From Bacteroidales bacterium (GTDB lineage Bacteria > Bacteroidota > Bacteroidia > Bacteroidales > BM520): DNA of 64,000 nucleotides. Positions 61,141 through 64,000 of this stretch are shown piece by piece. The first letter of the stretch is position 1. Each line of letters opens with the position of its first letter. Below the pieces are notes generated by a model. The model was not told where the DNA came from, did no database searches, and was given only the letters and a program-made list of their open reading frames with translations. The stretch is taken from assembly GCA_031276035.1 (NCBI GenBank), contig JAISNV010000034.1:62001-126000 (forward strand), read 5' to 3'. Position numbers and translations under genes: made by a program.

Positions 61141-63477
61141 TTATCTAACAATCAAAATTTTGGTTGAAGCTTTTTCTTGTCCTTGATTGTCAATAACAAA
61201 AACGACATAAACTCCGGAAGCGGCTTTTTTACCTGAAGGAGCATAACCGTTCCATACAACTTGCCCGCCATTTGAAATATCTGAAAAGACTATTTTACCG
61301 GAAGAGTCGGTGATTTTCACGTAAGAATTTTCCTTTAATCCTTTTACTGCAATAGGACCATCATAACTGGGACGAACCGGATTGGGATAAGCATATATTG
61401 AATCTAAATCGTCAGTTGGTTCGGATGAATTGCCTTTAAAAGAACATAAACCATTATCTGTTGAGAAAAATATTTCTCCAGAAGAGTTAATTTCAATATT
61501 AGTAATAGAGTTGGATAATAAGGAAGAATTCTCTTTTGTGAAATGAGCTAATTCGGTTTTCCCGTCTTCACTTGTATAATATACTCCCGATGAAGAAGTT
61601 CCAAACCATTTGTTGTTACCGAAATCAACACAAATTGCTGTAACAGTTTCACTTTCAAGGAGAGGACGTATGTCCTCATCAGTTTCGACTAATATTTGGC
61701 TGGCATCAAAATTTTCTCCTGAAAATATTTTTTCAGGATAGTGAAATACAGCAACACCTTTATCGGTACCAATCCAAACTTTTCCGTTATTATCGCAAGT
61801 GATAGCATAAACTGATTGTCCCGGTATTGCTCCATTACCTATTGCGGTAGTAAGTATTTTTGAGTGATCATCTCCGGCGTATTCCGGTGTACCATTATCA
61901 TTAACAACATATATTGCTCCGGCGGTGCGGGTTTTTAACCATTTTTGTCCATGTTGATCTATTGTAATTTTTGATACTTCAATACTACTGAAATTTGAGC
62001 CTAATCCTATATTACCCCAAGTTCCGTCTGCCATTAAAACGTGAAGAGATTTACTGCTTACACAATTAGTTACCCATAAATTATTTTTGTTATCAAATTT
62101 TACTCCGCCAACACGCACTGCTGCGGGATTTTGTAAAACAGTAGGAGCCTCTAAAGGACTATTATTACCATTATATACATTAACAACCTCATTATTTAGA
62201 ATTTCAACAAGACCTGTCCCATAGCTCGCTAAAAAATAATGATTCTCGTTTCTAGGGTCAACAGCTAAATCCACAATATCAGAATGATTATTAAGAGCAG
62301 GAATAGTAGACCTGCTGATGGTTGTCCACTCATTTGAATTGAAAATGCTGAAAGTAGGTTGTCTATATAAAGGTACCCATGAAGCATTGATGGCTCCGGA
62401 AAGGGCAAATATTTTATTGTTATGTGAAACAAGATTAAATATACTGGCAACCTTCGGGCCGGAAGGAATAATTGAAACACCATCCCATCCTTCATAATAA
62501 TATACTAATCCGGAATTGATGTCTGCAACCCAAAAAGTTCCATTGTTATCTATAATAGTTTGATTTGGACGAGGAGTAACTTTTCCGTCATATTGCCAAG
62601 AGGTTAATAGTCTATTAAAAGATGTATCATATGTAGCAGATGAGGAGTAATAATTTAGAATTAATTTGTTTTGGAAAACATCCATATTATATATGGTTAA
62701 TGAACTTTCGTAAAAATAATCCCATCCGTTTCCATTATTATATAATAAAGTATCTGTCCCGTAAACTCCATTAGAAACATTTATTAATAAGCAATTTGCA
62801 AACGTTTCAATATGATTGACAGATTTATTTGATGTAGGATAATCTATAATATGTTCCCAATTATCATAATAAGACAAATTAATACTGGGATCGTTTTTTG
62901 CCCAAAAAATACCATCTTCCGAAGAAGCAACAAAAAGACTTTCTTTTTCCCAGTATGTGAAATCGCGTACATCCATATATTGTCCGTTTTCACCGATAAA
63001 ATATGTATCAGCAATTTCATATTTATCTACATCAACAACAACGATACCGAAACCACAACTTAAATATGCGTATTTGTCATGAAAATAAATATTATTTATA
63101 GTTTTCTTTCCGATAATATTACTTCTATAAATATCGGAAATATTGATTGTTCGGCCATTTTTTATTATGTCAATATTAGAATTGCTGTATGCAATAAAAA
63201 GTAAATCATAAGTGTGATTATATTTAATACAAGAAATTCCAACATCCGATAAACTATTAATTTTAGAAAAAATATTTATGACACCGTTTTCGGTATTATA
63301 AGAAAAGATTCCATATTGTGACGCGGCATAAATAAGTCCTTTTTCATCTGCAGCAACAGATATTAAATTATTATAAGGAAAATGGCTCCGCCAATCGCCG
63401 ATACTAAAATCTTCATCTTGACTGAAAACAAAGACACAATTTAAAAGCAATAAAGCTGACAGTAAAAATTTTTTCAT
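61141..63477 (-). CDS. porZ: PorZ-like type IX secretion beta-propeller protein
   Basis: 778 residues. Signal peptide (about 1-19), then SIGDWRSHFPYNNLISVA and two runs of propeller blades with short units such as GLIYAASQYGIFSYN, GKVWIGTDKGVAVFHY and NKWFGTSSSGVYYTSEDG. The C-terminal 90 residues are a type A sorting-domain fold (YAYPNPVRPSYDGPIAVKG, GVYVVFVID). In Porphyromonas, PorZ delivers A-LPS to the PorU sortase complex on the cell surface. This indicates a working type IX system, consistent with the sorted protein at 45 kb. Confidence 0.87.
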   Translation of the reverse strand: MKKFLLSALLLLNCVFVFSQDEDFSIGDWRSHFPYNNLISVAADEKGLIYAASQYGIFSYNTENGVINIFSKINSLSDVGISCIKYNHTYDLLFIAYSNSNIDIIKNGRTINISDIYRSNIIGKKTINNIYFHDKYAYLSCGFGIVVVDVDKYEIADTYFIGENGQYMDVRDFTYWEKESLFVASSEDGIFWAKNDPSINLSYYDNWEHIIDYPTSNKSVNHIETFANCLLINVSNGVYGTDTLLYNNGNGWDYFYESSLTIYNMDVFQNKLILNYYSSSATYDTSFNRLLTSWQYDGKVTPRPNQTIIDNNGTFWVADINSGLVYYYEGWDGVSIIPSGPKVASIFNLVSHNNKIFALSGAINASWVPLYRQPTFSIFNSNEWTTISRSTIPALNNHSDIVDLAVDPRNENHYFLASYGTGLVEILNNEVVNVYNGNNSPLEAPTVLQNPAAVRVGGVKFDNKNNLWVTNCVSSKSLHVLMADGTWGNIGLGSNFSSIEVSKITIDQHGQKWLKTRTAGAIYVVNDNGTPEYAGDDHSKILTTAIGNGAIPGQSVYAITCDNNGKVWIGTDKGVAVFHYPEKIFSGENFDASQILVETDEDIRPLLESETVTAICVDFGNNKWFGTSSSGVYYTSEDGKTELAHFTKENSSLLSNSITNIEINSSGEIFFSTDNGLCSFKGNSSEPTDDLDSIYAYPNPVRPSYDGPIAVKGLKENSYVKITDSSGKIVFSDISNGGQVVWNGYAPSGKKAASGVYVVFVIDNQGQEKASTKILIVR

Positions 63478-63542
63478 TGGTTTATTATGTGATTATTAAT
63501 TATAACTCTAAAAGATCTGAAAATATTATTGAATCAGGTAAA

Positions 63543-63902
63543 TTATTTGTAAGACAACATAATTGAGGCAGAATGAATTTCTCCGGAAATAGGGGGTGAT
63601 AATTTTTGAATAGTAATAGTAGAATTATTTAATTGAGGAAAATGATAATGAATAGTATTTAATATCTTTCTTCCTAAATGTTCAATAAGATTTACAGGAG
63701 TGGAAAATTCTTGCACAATTATATCATATACAGTAGAATAGTCTATAGTATCATGAATATAATCACTCTTTTCGGCTTTTGCTGTATTTAAAGATAAAGA
63801 GATGTCAATTAGATATTTTGATCCGATTTTTTTTTCCTCTGGTAAACAACCATGATATCCCCATAATTGAATGCCGTTTAATGAAATAGTACTATTTGCC
63901 AT
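63543..63902 (-). CDS. folB: Dihydroneopterin aldolase
   Basis: 119 residues from the ATG at 63902; a TTG at 63947 would add 15 residues with no family match. FolB cleaves 7,8-dihydroneopterin in folate synthesis. Visible: ISLNGIQLWGYHGCLPEEKKIG with the substrate-region Tyr, SDYIHDTIDYSTVYD, VNLIEHLG and a late KLSPPISG. Length is standard. Confidence 0.92.
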   Translation of the reverse strand: MANSTISLNGIQLWGYHGCLPEEKKIGSKYLIDISLSLNTAKAEKSDYIHDTIDYSTVYDIIVQEFSTPVNLIEHLGRKILNTIHYHFPQLNNSTITIQKLSPPISGEIHSASIMLSYK

Positions 63903-63925
63903 ATTGGTAATATTATTATAATTTG

Positions 63926-63933
63926 CAAAAATA
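63926..63933 (-). promoter_or_regulatory. -7 element of folB
   Basis: TATTTTTG on the minus strand, 23 bp before the folB ATG; supports the ATG at 63902. Confidence 0.6.
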
Positions 63934-64000
63934 CTTTTTTTATACAAAAAATAAAAATTTTATGTATGTTTGCCATTTCGGAAAATTTAGCCGGAAGGTT

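Noticed and set aside
63965-64000. Possible tRNA beginning at the right edge after a TATGTTTG element
   Set aside because: Only about 22 bases of the putative tRNA (GGAAAATTTAGCCGG...) are present and the acceptor/D-arm spacing does not fit cleanly; too little to call.
1-64000. CRISPR array, prophage or integrative element
   Set aside because: No spaced direct repeats, integrase, phage structural or conjugation genes were seen.

Overview
The window is about 64 kb of AT-rich DNA (roughly one third G+C by eye) from a member of the Bacteroidota, most likely order Bacteroidales. Evidence: a MurF-alanine racemase fusion at the left edge; the Bacteroidota -7 promoter element TAnnTTTG in front of many genes; type IX secretion hallmarks (PorZ and a C-terminal sorting domain); GSCFA, DUF4175 and Bacteroidota-type LptD/LptE proteins; and a methylmalonyl-CoA mutase pair as used in succinate/propionate metabolism. 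No finer taxonomy is claimed.

Layout. 1-9.3 kb: murF-alr (running off the left edge), hflX, a small membrane protein, a GSCFA protein translationally coupled to a RelA-type (p)ppGpp synthetase with a degenerate hydrolase domain, glnS and a YgjP-like metallopeptidase. 9.6-15.7 kb: glyS, a lipoprotein, mutA-mutB, a terminator and tRNA-Cys. 15.8-21 kb: a SemiSWEET-like protein, a LutB-like Fe-S protein, rpiB, a 494-bp AT-rich gap, a MORN/YwqK-like secreted protein, tadA and a REP-associated tyrosine transposase (RAYT). 21-32 kb: an NtrY-like histidine kinase, cardiolipin synthase, mnmG flanked by two perfect parS palindromes, ybeY and a DUF4175 protein. 32-45 kb: mannose-1-phosphate guanylyltransferase, pbp2-rodA, pheT, a sigma-54-type activator, lptE, a small hypothetical gene, secG, a carboxyltransferase and lysS. 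45-52.6 kb: a 17-repeat sorted surface protein, a beta-barrel protein, lipoproteins, an EXPERA-family membrane protein and comF. 52.7-64 kb: lptD divergent from a peptidoglycan amidase, a tripartite hipB-hipS-hipT module, aspS, recO, porZ and folB.

Most genes are housekeeping: translation (GlnS, GlyS, PheT, LysS, AspS, MnmG, TadA, YbeY, HflX), envelope (MurF-Alr, PBP2-RodA, LptD, LptE, amidase, Cls, PorZ, SecG) and carbon metabolism (MutAB, carboxyltransferase, RpiB).

The most unusual signal is a short near-palindromic word, ACTTTCTAAGTYTR (fullest form AGACTTTCTAAGTCT, a 6-bp stem around a 3-nt centre). It occurs about 17 times between 2.9 and 38.7 kb, on both strands, mainly between genes but also in frame inside conserved genes. 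One intergenic site carries two copies head to head, and one copy lies beside the RAYT gene. I propose, as inference, a REP/REPIN-like family served by this RAYT, or another genome-wide recognition word. Also notable are the parS pair, which places the window near the replication origin, and the hipBST module with a perfect 16-bp palindrome upstream.
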